Assembly (NCBI GenBank): GCA_963738375.1
Contig: CAVTWL010000004.1
Span: forward strand, 1,240,001 to 1,304,000
DNA: 64,000 nucleotides
Reading direction: 5' to 3'
From: Bog-159 sp963738375
GTDB taxonomy: Bacteria; Acidobacteriota; Terriglobia; Bryobacterales; Bryobacteraceae
Below are positions 30,697 to 39,360 of the stretch, piece by piece. Made by a program: the position numbers and the translations under genes. Positions within the stretch are counted from its first letter, which is position 1; each line of letters opens with the position of its first letter. The notes under the pieces are model-generated. The model did not search any database. It saw only the letters and a list, made by a program, of their open reading frames with translations, and was not told the DNA's origin.

Positions 30697-33274
30697 CGGG
30701 CGCCAGTTCACGGGTGAAGACCTGCAAGGGGCCCCAATAGTAGGGGAGGCGAGACGATCCGGCGGAGTGCAGGAGGGCCAGTTTCGAAGAGCGCAGGGCA
30801 CGGGCGGGCGATTGGCCGGCTGCGATTTCCTTGTAAAGGCCGCGCATGAGGGCGGGCGAAACAGTATCATCCTGTTCCCATAAGGTAGCGATTACGTTTT
30901 GCGCACCGGCCTGCAGGAAGGCCCAAGCGAAGCCCATTAAGCCTTCGCCGGAATAAGCTTTCGCGCCGGCGCTCTTGCACGCGGACAGCGTGACTAGTTC
31001 GGCCCGCAGCCGGGTGTTAGCCACGTCTCTGGCATAGAGTTTGAAGTTCTCGCCTTCGTGGGACAGAACGATGGCGGAGTTGAGTGGGCTTTCCAGATTG
31101 GCGGTGGCGTGGGTGGCGAAGTGGATGTGGGTAAAGCCGCCGCTGAGAGCCCGTGTACATTGAGAGGGGAGCGCGTGCTCACGCACGAGCAGGATTCGGC
31201 CTTCGGACGGAAAGAGGTCAGCGACCGCGGTAATTTCATCTTTCGCACTGGGCAACGGGCCGAATTCCGGACCGATCAGGATGGGATCGCCCACGACCAA
31301 CAATTTAGCCGGACCGGCTCTTTTATGGGGACTGGCTTCGAGAAGACGGAGCGATGGCGCTGTCGCGATGGTGACGTCGTCTATCCAGTAGTGCGGTTGC
31401 GGGCCGGGTACGACCAGAGTTTCAAAGTTGAGTTGGTGCAGGGAGCCGTCGGGCACCACGATCACGTTGGAGCCGGGCGGAATCAACTTAGCCACCGGCG
31501 CCAGCACAGCCTGGTATAGGGCAGAGGAGGCGGCTGCCTGCGCCAGCGGATCGCGACCCTGCGTGACCGTGTCCGTGTGCTGCTGCACCATCGCGTCAAT
31601 CTCATCGGCTGATGCGAGGGCGTGATACGACGGACGGCCGGGTCCAATCAACCAAAGAGAAGACTGGCCGGGCGCGAGCCAATAAGAGAGGATAACGGTG
31701 TGAGTAGCGCGCGCGGCGGCCAGCAACCGGTCAATGCGCAGATTTGGCGGCAAAGCTTCAGCACGCTGCAATTTTTGGCTCAGGACGCGTGCCCGTGCGG
31801 ATTCGGCAATTTCGAGAGCGCGATCGTTCCTGCCAGTGCCGGTAAGGAAGCCCACGTAATCCTGAAAAAGGCCGATCAGGTAGCTAGGCGCCAGGTAGGT
31901 GGTCTTGAGGTCGTCGGCGGTTAGTTTATTCCACTCGCGATCAATCGTATCGATGGACTTGCGGTATTGTTCATCGGCCAACTTCAGGCGGTTGGTTCTC
32001 TGGTAAACAACCGCGAGGCCGTTATAGGCCGCCCAAAGCATTTGCGGCGTATGTGCCGAGGGGTCCAGCGCATCGCGGATGGCAGCCTTGTAACCGGCTT
32101 CCGCCGCGTCGAATTTTCTGGCCGCCAATTCGATTCTGGCGCCATTCCATTCGGAATAGGTCAGGGCGCCTTTGTCTCCCAGCCGCCGCTTGATGGCCAC
32201 AGCCCGATCGTTGAAAACCTGCGCAGCAGCCAAGTCGCGCCTCTTGATCGATATCTCCGCCAGGTTGTTGAGGACCTTGGCCTTCCAGGGATCGTTGCCG
32301 ACATCCTGGAAAATATCCAAAGCACGTTGTTGGTAGTCGAGCGCTTGAGCGAAGTCTCCTCGCTCCAGCAAGATATTTCCGAGCGCCGTCATCCAGCGCG
32401 CGTCGGTATCGCGCAAGCCTATACTCGCACAGAGCTTTTCCGCTTGGCTGTAAGCATCCATGGCGCGGTCGAGATCGCCGAGGCTCGAATAGCACCAGCC
32501 CAGGTTGCCCAGGGTACCAGCCGTAAGGGCCTTCGCGCCGCGTTGACCGGCGTACTTACGCGCTTGGTCAAAAAAAGGGATGGCCTCGTCGAATCTGGCG
32601 GCCTTAGCCCGGTTGTATCCCAAGCCCATATACGCCCAAGCGAGAAAGTAGCGATCGGGCTGACTTTCGGCGCCGGCCAAGGCTGCGCGGTAGAAACCTT
32701 CGCCTTCGGGGGAACCCGCGGTCATCTCGCCGAGGCGCATGCGAATGGTACAGATGAGGGCGGGATCTTGTGTACCGAGCGAGACCGGCAGCGACTCGCG
32801 CATCAGCGCGAGCGCCTTGCCGGGTTCGGCGCCGAGCATGAGCCGGGCGCGATCCATCATCCAGCGGGCTCGCAAATCGGCTGCGGACGGGGCACCGGCG
32901 TTGGCCAGGAGCGCACCGGCATCCTTCGGGTGGCCCAGGTATGTAAGATCTTCAATCGACAAGAGCCGAAACCGCCAGCTCCAATCGCCTTGCGGCCAGC
33001 GGCGGAGACCGTCGCGGGCCTGGGAAAGCGACTGGCTGAAGTCACCGGCGCGGAAAGCGCTGTCAGCTTTGGCGAATGCCGCGCCAGCCGTTCGATCGCG
33101 GCTGACGCAGGCGTTAGAGCACGCAGCCAGGGTTGCCGCAAGAGCTAGCCACCGGTACCGTCGCCTTCTCCCCCGCCCCCCGAGCCCCCCCCCGACGGCG
33201 GACTGCTGAAGGCCATCCGCAGCATCTGGATTTTGTGCACGGGATGCCAGAGCTGGTTGGGGAACAGTGTCCAT
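30614..33274 (-). CDS. TPR-CHAT protein (caspase-like protease candidate)
   Basis: Up to 886 aa. After an Arg-rich N-region, WLALAATLAACSNAC at about 42-56 looks like a lipoprotein signal. Then comes a long TPR array (about 60-470; for example GTLGNLGWCYSSLGDLDRAM and LGNILLERGDFAQALDYQQR). A CHAT domain covers about 560-865. The catalytic pair is visible: THIHFATHA with His about 722 and VTLSACKSAG with Cys about 766. Catalytic proteolysis is therefore plausible, and the substrate is unknown. The start is uncertain: no good start codon lies near the signal, and ATG 33274 overlaps the upstream gene by 130 bp across a C9/G9 run. The C-terminus overlaps mreD by 83 bp. Confidence 0.85.
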   Translation of the reverse strand: MDTVPQPALASRAQNPDAADGLQQSAVGGGLGGRGRRRRYRWLALAATLAACSNACVSRDRTAGAAFAKADSAFRAGDFSQSLSQARDGLRRWPQGDWSWRFRLLSIEDLTYLGHPKDAGALLANAGAPSAADLRARWMMDRARLMLGAEPGKALALMRESLPVSLGTQDPALICTIRMRLGEMTAGSPEGEGFYRAALAGAESQPDRYFLAWAYMGLGYNRAKAARFDEAIPFFDQARKYAGQRGAKALTAGTLGNLGWCYSSLGDLDRAMDAYSQAEKLCASIGLRDTDARWMTALGNILLERGDFAQALDYQQRALDIFQDVGNDPWKAKVLNNLAEISIKRRDLAAAQVFNDRAVAIKRRLGDKGALTYSEWNGARIELAARKFDAAEAGYKAAIRDALDPSAHTPQMLWAAYNGLAVVYQRTNRLKLADEQYRKSIDTIDREWNKLTADDLKTTYLAPSYLIGLFQDYVGFLTGTGRNDRALEIAESARARVLSQKLQRAEALPPNLRIDRLLAAARATHTVILSYWLAPGQSSLWLIGPGRPSYHALASADEIDAMVQQHTDTVTQGRDPLAQAAASSALYQAVLAPVAKLIPPGSNVIVVPDGSLHQLNFETLVVPGPQPHYWIDDVTIATAPSLRLLEASPHKRAGPAKLLVVGDPILIGPEFGPLPSAKDEITAVADLFPSEGRILLVREHALPSQCTRALSGGFTHIHFATHATANLESPLNSAIVLSHEGENFKLYARDVANTRLRAELVTLSACKSAGAKAYSGEGLMGFAWAFLQAGAQNVIATLWEQDDTVSPALMRGLYKEIAAGQSPARALRSSKLALLHSAGSSRLPYYWGPLQVFTRELAPAKPVPAACPGNERVSPRRPHSAIRAAA

Positions 33275-33864
33275 TCGCAGAAGAAGATCCTACCAAAATT
33301 CGGAATGACACGGTGACGAGTTGGACTATTGACGATGGCGTCGCGAACCGCGCTGTCGATCTTCTCATCAGGTTCGTCGGCGGCCAGGTAGCTTTCCCGC
33401 TGGTCGGCGGAATAGAGGAATGGCTCGGGTAGCGGGAGTGCCAGTGGTTCACCGTCGAGAGTGGCATTCACAAAGCTACAATCCATTGGCAGCACCCGCG
33501 TACGCCTGCCGTGCCAACCGGGACGGTCGAACCAGGCGCGCTTGTAGACGCTGACCATACCGAATTCGATGCGCTCGATGCTGAGCGAATGCTTGCCATC
33601 GACCGTCAGGTTGTGGACGACCGAGCGAACCTCGGTGCGAAAGCAGCCATCCTTTTCGGGCAGTGCGATGACCGAGGTGGCGCACGGTCCATGGGACAAG
33701 CCGCCCTCCATGCTGTAACCGGCGTGGCTGCCGGTTAGGCTGCCCGGTTTCCCATCCGGCAACTCGCACTGTCCATGGCCTAATATCTTGTACGGACCAG
33801 GATCGGTGATATCGGCATCGACCCCATAAGCCTTGCCATGGTAAACGTAATCCTTCATCGGCAT
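33145..33864 (-). CDS. Orphan protein of 239 aa with glycine-rich tail
   Basis: I do not recognise this family. The start MPMKDYVYHGKAYGVDADI is chosen because GGGGAG lies about 10 nt upstream; a longer frame to 34371 reads across the neighbouring gene and is rejected. No signal peptide or membrane helix is seen. Notable stretches are AGYSMEGGLSHGPCATSVIA, DRPGWHGRRTRVLPMDCSF and GRIFFCEWTLFPNQLW. The last 18 residues are nearly all Gly, Ser and acidic (SGGGSGGGGEGDGTGG). It lies between the ZAS proteins and the TPR-CHAT gene, reading the same way, so it could be a partner or substrate of the CHAT protein; this is a guess from position. Confidence 0.7.
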   Translation of the reverse strand: MPMKDYVYHGKAYGVDADITDPGPYKILGHGQCELPDGKPGSLTGSHAGYSMEGGLSHGPCATSVIALPEKDGCFRTEVRSVVHNLTVDGKHSLSIERIEFGMVSVYKRAWFDRPGWHGRRTRVLPMDCSFVNATLDGEPLALPLPEPFLYSADQRESYLAADEPDEKIDSAVRDAIVNSPTRHRVIPNFGRIFFCEWTLFPNQLWHPVHKIQMLRMAFSSPPSGGGSGGGGEGDGTGG

Positions 33865-33896
33865 CTTCTTTGGTTCTCCCCTTGTGTCCAACTGGA

Positions 33897-34544
33897 TTAG
33901 CTTGCTTTGCGAAATTTGAAATGAGATACGATTTTGCTGCCAGGGTTGCCGCGCACTTCGAGAATATGAACGCCCGCGCGGAGAGCGGCGATGGGAACTT
34001 CCAAATAGAGTTCGCTTTGCTGGCGTTGGGACGAGCTCACGGGCCCGGAGGATTCGCGGCGTCCCTCCGCATTGAAGATTTCGTAGGAATACGACGTATA
34101 GGGAGTTGCCACGAGAATTCTGGCGGCAAATGCGGGGGTGCCAGGTGAAATCGACGGCAAGGGTGAAGCGTCCGCGCCGCGGGCCGGGCCGGGCGCAAAG
34201 AATAGGGGAAGCAGACGGGGGGCGGCGGCATGGCGCGCTTCCACCCAGAGGAAAGTGAAGGCTACAACCAAAAAGGCATTGCCGGCGAGCGAAAAAGTCA
34301 ACGACCGCTTCGGATGGACCCATACCAGCCAGGGTTTCCTGGCTGCCGGGGGAGCGGACTGGGCGCGCCATTCGCGAAGCACGGCGCGTACGTTAGCGGC
34401 GAAGGTTAGCTCCAGCCGCACATCCCGCGCGCAATCCGGACATTCGAAGAAATGATTCTCGAAGCGGCTCTGCTCGGCGGACGGTAGCTCCATCGCTACA
34501 TATCTCTCCGCATTTCCTGAGCTTGTGGCTCTGATGTGCTCCAT
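33897..34544 (-). CDS. ZAS-type anti-sigma-like membrane protein (copy 1)
   Basis: 215 aa. The cytosolic N-terminus has HFFECPDCARDV at about 30-41, the H-x3-C-x2-C of zinc-binding anti-sigma (zf-HC2) domains. One membrane helix follows (LTFSLAGNAFLVVAFTFLWV, about 80-99), then a disordered Pro/Ala stretch. The extracytoplasmic domain of about 90 aa (YSYEIFNAEGRRESSGPVSS, ending VSHFKFRKAS) looks like a beta-sandwich. AGGAA lies 6 nt before the ATG. Normally such proteins hold an ECF sigma factor, but none is encoded here. It is a clear paralogue of the next gene upstream. Confidence 0.85.
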   Translation of the reverse strand: MEHIRATSSGNAERYVAMELPSAEQSRFENHFFECPDCARDVRLELTFAANVRAVLREWRAQSAPPAARKPWLVWVHPKRSLTFSLAGNAFLVVAFTFLWVEARHAAAPRLLPLFFAPGPARGADASPLPSISPGTPAFAARILVATPYTSYSYEIFNAEGRRESSGPVSSSQRQQSELYLEVPIAALRAGVHILEVRGNPGSKIVSHFKFRKAS

Positions 34545-34596
34545 TACGATTCCTGTTGAATAGTGCGAGCAATGGCGGAATCGTTACAATACCCCC

Positions 34597-34619
34597 CCGT
34601 TTTGGGGGATAGAAAACGG
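34597..34619 (-). other. Inverted repeat between the two ZAS genes
   Basis: CCGTTTT at 34597-34603 and AAAACGG at 34613-34619 form a 7-bp stem. The CCCCCCC run at 34592-34598 can instead pair with GGGGG at 34604-34608. The two alternatives are mutually exclusive, which could act on expression of the downstream copy, but may be chance. Confidence 0.35.
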
Positions 34620-34634
34620 AGGTTTAGGCAGGAA

Positions 34635-35270
34635 TCAGCGAGGATTGTGGAATCTGGACCAGGAGACGATCGCGCCATCCGGTCCGGCGACAACTACCAA
34701 GGTGTGGATGCCTTCGGGCAGGCTTTTCAGTGAAAGACGGAGGAGTTGGTCGTCTTTGGTGGGCAGCGGCTGCAACGATCCGGCGATTTCGCGCTTGCCG
34801 GCAGCGTCCAGCACTGTGTAGGAATAAGAGGGAACGGCTGGCCCGAGGCCGGGAAAACGGACTACGTAGGATTGCGAGCCAGTGGCGAGTTCGTTGACGC
34901 CGGCGCCGCGGGTTGGCGCTGGGGCCCAAAACGCCTGCAGGAATTGTACCTGTTGGGCGCGCGGGGCAGCGAATTCGACGAGCAGGAGGGCGGCGGCGAG
35001 CCCCAGATTACCGGCAAAAGAGAACGCCAGCACAGGATGGGAGCTAAGCCGGCTGCGCCATTTCTCCCAGAGGCCCGGCTGACGCGCGGGGCGCCGCTCC
35101 TGTGCGACGGCGCGCACATTAGCGGCGAAAGCCAGTTCGAACCTGACTTCGGCGGCGCAATCACCGCAGTTGAAAAAGTGTTCTTCGAAGGCATCCCGGT
35201 CGCCGGGCGAAAGCGCATGCGCGGTGTAGCGCTCGGCTGCCTGCGAGCGGACTGCTTCGTCGTGCTCCAT
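34635..35270 (-). CDS. ZAS-type anti-sigma-like membrane protein (copy 2)
   Basis: 211 aa, paralogous to the gene downstream. I start at MEHDEAVRSQAAERYTAHAL because it matches the start of copy 1 and has GGGAG 4 nt before it; the longer frame is antisense to ptb. HFFNCGDCAAEV carries H-x3-C-x2-C. A membrane helix follows at about 92-112 (VLAFSFAGNLGLAAALLLVE), then an extracytoplasmic domain (YSYTVLDAAGKREIAGSLQP, ending VSWSRFHNPR) with the same layout as copy 1. No cognate sigma factor is nearby. The gene is 37 bp from the end of ptb and may share its transcript. Confidence 0.85.
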   Translation of the reverse strand: MEHDEAVRSQAAERYTAHALSPGDRDAFEEHFFNCGDCAAEVRFELAFAANVRAVAQERRPARQPGLWEKWRSRLSSHPVLAFSFAGNLGLAAALLLVEFAAPRAQQVQFLQAFWAPAPTRGAGVNELATGSQSYVVRFPGLGPAVPSYSYTVLDAAGKREIAGSLQPLPTKDDQLLRLSLKSLPEGIHTLVVVAGPDGAIVSWSRFHNPR

Positions 35271-35307
35271 TACTCCCAGATCTATATGATACTCGCTTCG
35301 GAGGCGG

Positions 35308-36213
35308 TCAGGCTTGGGACGCGGTGAGAACGCCGAGGGCAATCGAGCGGACCTTGGTTTCAGGCGTTTCCGCGCGAGACAGCAGGACAAGGGGAACGCG
35401 GGCGCCGAGGACGATGCCGCCGGATTCGGCTTTGGCGAAATAGAGGATGGCGCGGTAGAGGATATTGGCGGCTTCGATGTCGGGCGCGAGGAATATGTCG
35501 GTATTTTCAACTATGGGACTATCGATGCGTTTGCGCTCGGCGGCGAAACGGCTCAACGCGGCATCGAGGGCGATGGGGCCTTCGATGTAGCAGCCCTGGA
35601 TCTGGCCGCGGCGATTCATGGCGGCGAGGGCCGCGGCATCCACTGTGGAGGGCATCTCCGGATTCACCAGTTCCAAAGCGCAGAGGGCGGCAATGTTTGG
35701 CTTGGCGATGCCGATGGCGCGCGCCACGTCGATGGCGTTGCGGCATAACTCTGCCTTCTGTGCCAGACTTGGGGCGATGTTGATGGCTGCGTCGGTCAAC
35801 AGCATGAGGCGATCAAAGCCGGGAACTTGAAACACGGCGATCTGGCTCAACTGCCGGCCGGTGCGCAGGCCGGTGGTCCTGTCGAGGATGGCATGGATGA
35901 GATTCGCCGTGCCGATCTTGCCCTTCATCAGCAGATTGGCGCGGCCTTCACGGACCAGCGCGATGGCCTGGCGGAGCGCCGCGGCCGTATCCATCTCGTT
36001 GACGATCTGGTTATCGGACAGCTCGAAGCCGGCTTCGCGTGCGAGGGTGCGGATCTGGCTGCCGTTACCGACCAGGATGCCCTCGGCCAAGTGCAATTCG
36101 CGAGCGCGCTTAAGAGCTTCGATGACGTCGGGATCATGGGCGTTGGCGACGGCGATGGTAGCTTGCCCGCGCGCGCGCGCCGCACCCAGAAGTTCGTCGA
36201 AGTTAGCAAACAT
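35308..36213 (-). CDS. ptb: Phosphate butyryl/acetyltransferase family enzyme
   Basis: Soluble acyltransferase of 301 aa, moving an acyl group between CoA and phosphate. The family blocks are present: ANLLMKGKIGTANLIHAILD near 95-115, LLTDAAINIAPSL near 140, and the C-terminal part FLAPDIEAANILYRAI followed by AESGGIVLGARVPLVLLSRA. The length fits Ptb rather than the longer Pta. No acyl kinase (buk/ack) is adjacent, so the acyl group is not defined by context. The start ATG gives MFANFDELLGAARARG. Confidence 0.88.
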   Translation of the reverse strand: MFANFDELLGAARARGQATIAVANAHDPDVIEALKRARELHLAEGILVGNGSQIRTLAREAGFELSDNQIVNEMDTAAALRQAIALVREGRANLLMKGKIGTANLIHAILDRTTGLRTGRQLSQIAVFQVPGFDRLMLLTDAAINIAPSLAQKAELCRNAIDVARAIGIAKPNIAALCALELVNPEMPSTVDAAALAAMNRRGQIQGCYIEGPIALDAALSRFAAERKRIDSPIVENTDIFLAPDIEAANILYRAILYFAKAESGGIVLGARVPLVLLSRAETPETKVRSIALGVLTASQA

Positions 36214-36256
36214 AGAAGGCGGCGACTCTCGCGAATCAACATAACATGCAGCGGGT

Positions 36257-37990
36257 TTAGCCTTCGAGTTTGAAGCGGGTCTGGGCCAGGTTGTATAAGG
36301 GGCGCCAGAGGGTTCGATTCACAGCCACGACTAGAGTGGCCATGACGATGGTGGATAGCAGCAGCAAGGCAAAGTTGCCGGAATCGGTGGCGGAGCTGAT
36401 TTGGGCGCCCAGACCGATCGTCTGCAGGGTCTGGCCCTTGAAGTGGAAGTATTCGGCGACGATGCTGGCGTTCCAGGCGCCACCCGAGGCTGTGACCATG
36501 CCGGTAATCAAGTAAGGGAAGATACCGGGCAGGATTACAGTGCGCCAGCGCGCCCAGCGGTTGAAGCGAAACACGTCGGCGACTTCGCGCAGGTCAGTAG
36601 GGATCGCCATGGCCCCTGCAATGACGTTGAAGAGCACGTACCATTGGGTGCCGAGCAACATCAGCAGGATCGAACCCACGCCCAAACCGCCGCCCATGCG
36701 AATGATCGCCAGCAGGAGGACTGGGAATAAAGCGGTTGCGGGAACCGAGGCGGCCAGTTGCGCGAAGGGTTGGGCGATGCGGGCCAATTTGGGGTTGAAG
36801 CCGATCGCCACGCCGGCGGGAATGGTCCAGGCGGCCGCGATCAATAAAGAGACGATGACGCGCATCCAGGTGGCGCCGGCGCCCCACAATGTTGACACCA
36901 GATCGGGCCTGGAGAGGGTCTTCAGGGTGACGGCGGCTTCGAAGAGCGCATACAGAATCGCTCCGCCCAATAGCGCCCCTGCCACCATGCCCAGCACCAT
37001 CTTCCAAGGCGCGGCGGCCTCCGTTTCGGGCGTCATTTCCGACTGGCGCGGCGCTCGCAGACTGAGGCGCTCGGAGAGAGGCGCAATCACGGCTAAGCGG
37101 GCGCGTTCCAGCAGCGTCGAGCGGCGCAGCAGCGTCAGGACGATGGAGTGCGGCTGCGCGCTGCTCTCTACTTGCTCAAATTTAAACTTGTCCGACCAGG
37201 CGATGGCTGGCCGCCAGACGAGCTGATCGATCAGCAGGATCACGCCGATCATGGTGCCCAAGCCCCAGAAGATGGCGGCCGTGTCTCCGGCGCTGGCGGC
37301 GGTTTGGAGGTACGAGCCGAGGCCGGGCAGGCGAAAATCGCGTTTGCCGAGCACAAACATTTCGCAGGCCATGAGGAAGAACCAGCCGCCGGCGACGGAC
37401 ACCATGGAGTTCCAAACGAGGCCGATGGCGCCGTAAGGCAGCTCCAATTCGACGAATCGCTGCCATTTGCCGAAGCCGTAGATGGTGGCGGCTTCGCGGA
37501 GCTCGCGCGGAATCGATTTCAGCGACGCATAAAAGCTGAAAGCCATATTCCATACCTGGCCCGTGAAAATGAGCAGGATGGCGCCGAATTCGACTCCCAG
37601 CTGACGCGTGGGAAACAACGCCACCATCGCCAGCATCACGCCCGGAAGGAAACTCAGCACCGGAATCGACTGGAGGATATCGAGGATGGCAACCATCAGC
37701 CCTTCGAGCCGCTTGTTATAGGCGGCGATGTAGCCGTACACCAGCGCGAAGAGAAGGCTGAGCACATAGGCCACGGAGATGCGCACGACGGAATAAAAAG
37801 CATACAGCGGCAGGGCGTGCGGCGAGCGGGAGATCTCCGCGGCCGGGGTCATGGCGCCAAACCAATAGCGGGTAATGACCAGCAGCCCCTGGATTCCGGC
37901 CAGGACGGCGGCGAATACGGCGAGATCGAGTAGCACCGATCCAGCCCGATCCGCGACTACGGCGCGGGAAAGAAGGGGACGCAGCGTCAA
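36257..37990 (-). CDS. NitT/TauT-like ABC permease, two permease domains fused
   Basis: 577 aa with two binding-protein-dependent permease domains in one chain, at about 60-250 and 365-570. Each has the EAA-type loop for the ATPase: ELREAATIYGFGKWQRFVEL in the first and DLREVADVFRFNRWARWRTV in the second. At least ten membrane helices are visible. The usual single-domain relatives (TauC, SsuC) dimerise; here the pair is covalent. Its start overlaps the ATPase stop by 4 bp. No periplasmic binding protein gene is present between 30 and 40 kb, so the substrate is undefined. Confidence 0.92.
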   Translation of the reverse strand: MTLRPLLSRAVVADRAGSVLLDLAVFAAVLAGIQGLLVITRYWFGAMTPAAEISRSPHALPLYAFYSVVRISVAYVLSLLFALVYGYIAAYNKRLEGLMVAILDILQSIPVLSFLPGVMLAMVALFPTRQLGVEFGAILLIFTGQVWNMAFSFYASLKSIPRELREAATIYGFGKWQRFVELELPYGAIGLVWNSMVSVAGGWFFLMACEMFVLGKRDFRLPGLGSYLQTAASAGDTAAIFWGLGTMIGVILLIDQLVWRPAIAWSDKFKFEQVESSAQPHSIVLTLLRRSTLLERARLAVIAPLSERLSLRAPRQSEMTPETEAAAPWKMVLGMVAGALLGGAILYALFEAAVTLKTLSRPDLVSTLWGAGATWMRVIVSLLIAAAWTIPAGVAIGFNPKLARIAQPFAQLAASVPATALFPVLLLAIIRMGGGLGVGSILLMLLGTQWYVLFNVIAGAMAIPTDLREVADVFRFNRWARWRTVILPGIFPYLITGMVTASGGAWNASIVAEYFHFKGQTLQTIGLGAQISSATDSGNFALLLLSTIVMATLVVAVNRTLWRPLYNLAQTRFKLEG

Positions 37991-39312
37991 TGCGCAACCG
38001 CCTCGGGCGAAGAAGGCGTGGGACTTTCTTCGGGCAGGAAGAAGCGGTGTGTATCGGAGTCGTGGTCGAACAACTCGGCGTAGCGGCCCCAGTTTGTCGC
38101 AGTTTCGAGTTGCGCCTTGGCCTCTTCTTCGCTGAAATGTTCGTCGAGCAAGTCTTCGAAAACGCCGTCCGGGAGGGTATGGTCGGGACGGGCTTCGAGC
38201 GAGCGTGTGATTTCGCGGATGAGCGAGATCTTATCGAGGGCGGCGGCCCGGAACAGTTCCTTGCGCCGCAGGATTTCAGCTTCGGCAAATTCGCGCCCGG
38301 GCGGCGTGATCTCCACGTCGCCCTCTTCCAGCCGGGCGAAGCCCAGCATGACGGCGGCGTCCACCACGGGCAGCAGGTCGTCGATTTCAAAAGATAAAGC
38401 GGCGGCCAGGCGATACATGTCGTCGCGGCCATTGTGATCGGCCAGCATTTCGAGCAAGCCTGCCACGGCGCCACGTTGGGCATGCGGTAGCATCTGATAT
38501 TTGGGCTTGGCGCGCGCGGCGGCGGGAGCGGGCTGTAGCGTCGCCGCCAGGTCGGGGCGCGTGAGTACGCGATAAATGTAATCGACCAGTTCGGTGAAGC
38601 TCTGGCTCTTGCGATCGCGGGGCCGCTCCAGGGTAACGCGGAAATCGGTGCGGATGGTCGCGGGATTCTTCCCGAGAACGATGATGCGGTCGGCCAGCAG
38701 TACGGCTTCTTCGATGTTGTGGGTGACGACGAAGACGGCGCGCGTGGGCATTTTATGGCTTTGCCAAAGCTCCAACAACTCACCGCGCAGGTTCTCAGCG
38801 GTGAGCACGTCGAGGGCGGAGAAAGGTTCGTCCATGAAGAGCACTTCGGGCTCCACCACCAGCGCGCGCGCAAATCCGACGCGCTGCTTCATGCCGCCCG
38901 ATAGTTCCTTGGGGTACGCATTTTCGAAACCGTCGAGGCCAACGGTGTCGAGGATCTTCACGCTCCGCTCGGTGCGTTCGGCGGAAGCGACGCCGCGGGC
39001 CTTCAAGGGCGCGGCCACATTTTCGAGGACGGTTAGCCAGGGAAACAGCGCGAAGCTTTGAAACACGATTGAAACATTTTCACAAGGCCCGCCCACGGCG
39101 TGACCGTGATGAATGACCTCGCCCCCGGAGGGCTGTGCCAGACCGGTCAATATGCGCAAAAGGGTTGATTTACCGCTCCCGGAGGGCCCCAGGACAGCCA
39201 TGATTTCGCCCGGGAAGATTGCCAAATCCAGCGGCGCGATGACCTGTACGTAACCATCTCCTTCCGAGCCGTAGGATTTTTCGACTTTGCGGGCTTCAAT
39301 GATGGCGTGCAT
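37987..39312 (-). CDS. NitT/TauT-like ABC ATPase with AAA-associated C-terminal domain
   Basis: 441 aa. The nucleotide-binding domain (about 1-255) has LGPSGSGKSTLLRILTG, the signature LSGGMKQRVGFARAL, VLFMDEPFSALD and the switch VTHNIEEAV. Residues about 280-430 form the AAA-associated C-terminal domain (LPHAQRGAVAGLLEMLADHN and LSEEEAKAQLETATNWGRYA-like end), seen in a subset of nitrate/sulfonate-type transporters. That domain is thought to regulate, not to bind substrate. Coupled by overlap to the double permease. Confidence 0.93.
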   Translation of the reverse strand: MHAIIEARKVEKSYGSEGDGYVQVIAPLDLAIFPGEIMAVLGPSGSGKSTLLRILTGLAQPSGGEVIHHGHAVGGPCENVSIVFQSFALFPWLTVLENVAAPLKARGVASAERTERSVKILDTVGLDGFENAYPKELSGGMKQRVGFARALVVEPEVLFMDEPFSALDVLTAENLRGELLELWQSHKMPTRAVFVVTHNIEEAVLLADRIIVLGKNPATIRTDFRVTLERPRDRKSQSFTELVDYIYRVLTRPDLAATLQPAPAAARAKPKYQMLPHAQRGAVAGLLEMLADHNGRDDMYRLAAALSFEIDDLLPVVDAAVMLGFARLEEGDVEITPPGREFAEAEILRRKELFRAAALDKISLIREITRSLEARPDHTLPDGVFEDLLDEHFSEEEAKAQLETATNWGRYAELFDHDSDTHRFFLPEESPTPSSPEAVAH

Positions 39313-39360
39313 GGCGGGGTCTCCATGAATCTACCACAGCGGATGCGACGCAGTCAGCGA

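Noticed and set aside
33865..34371. Longer start for the 239-aa orphan protein
   Set aside because: The extra 169 residues run through the neighbouring ZAS gene in another frame and look like noise; the internal start has a ribosome-binding site.
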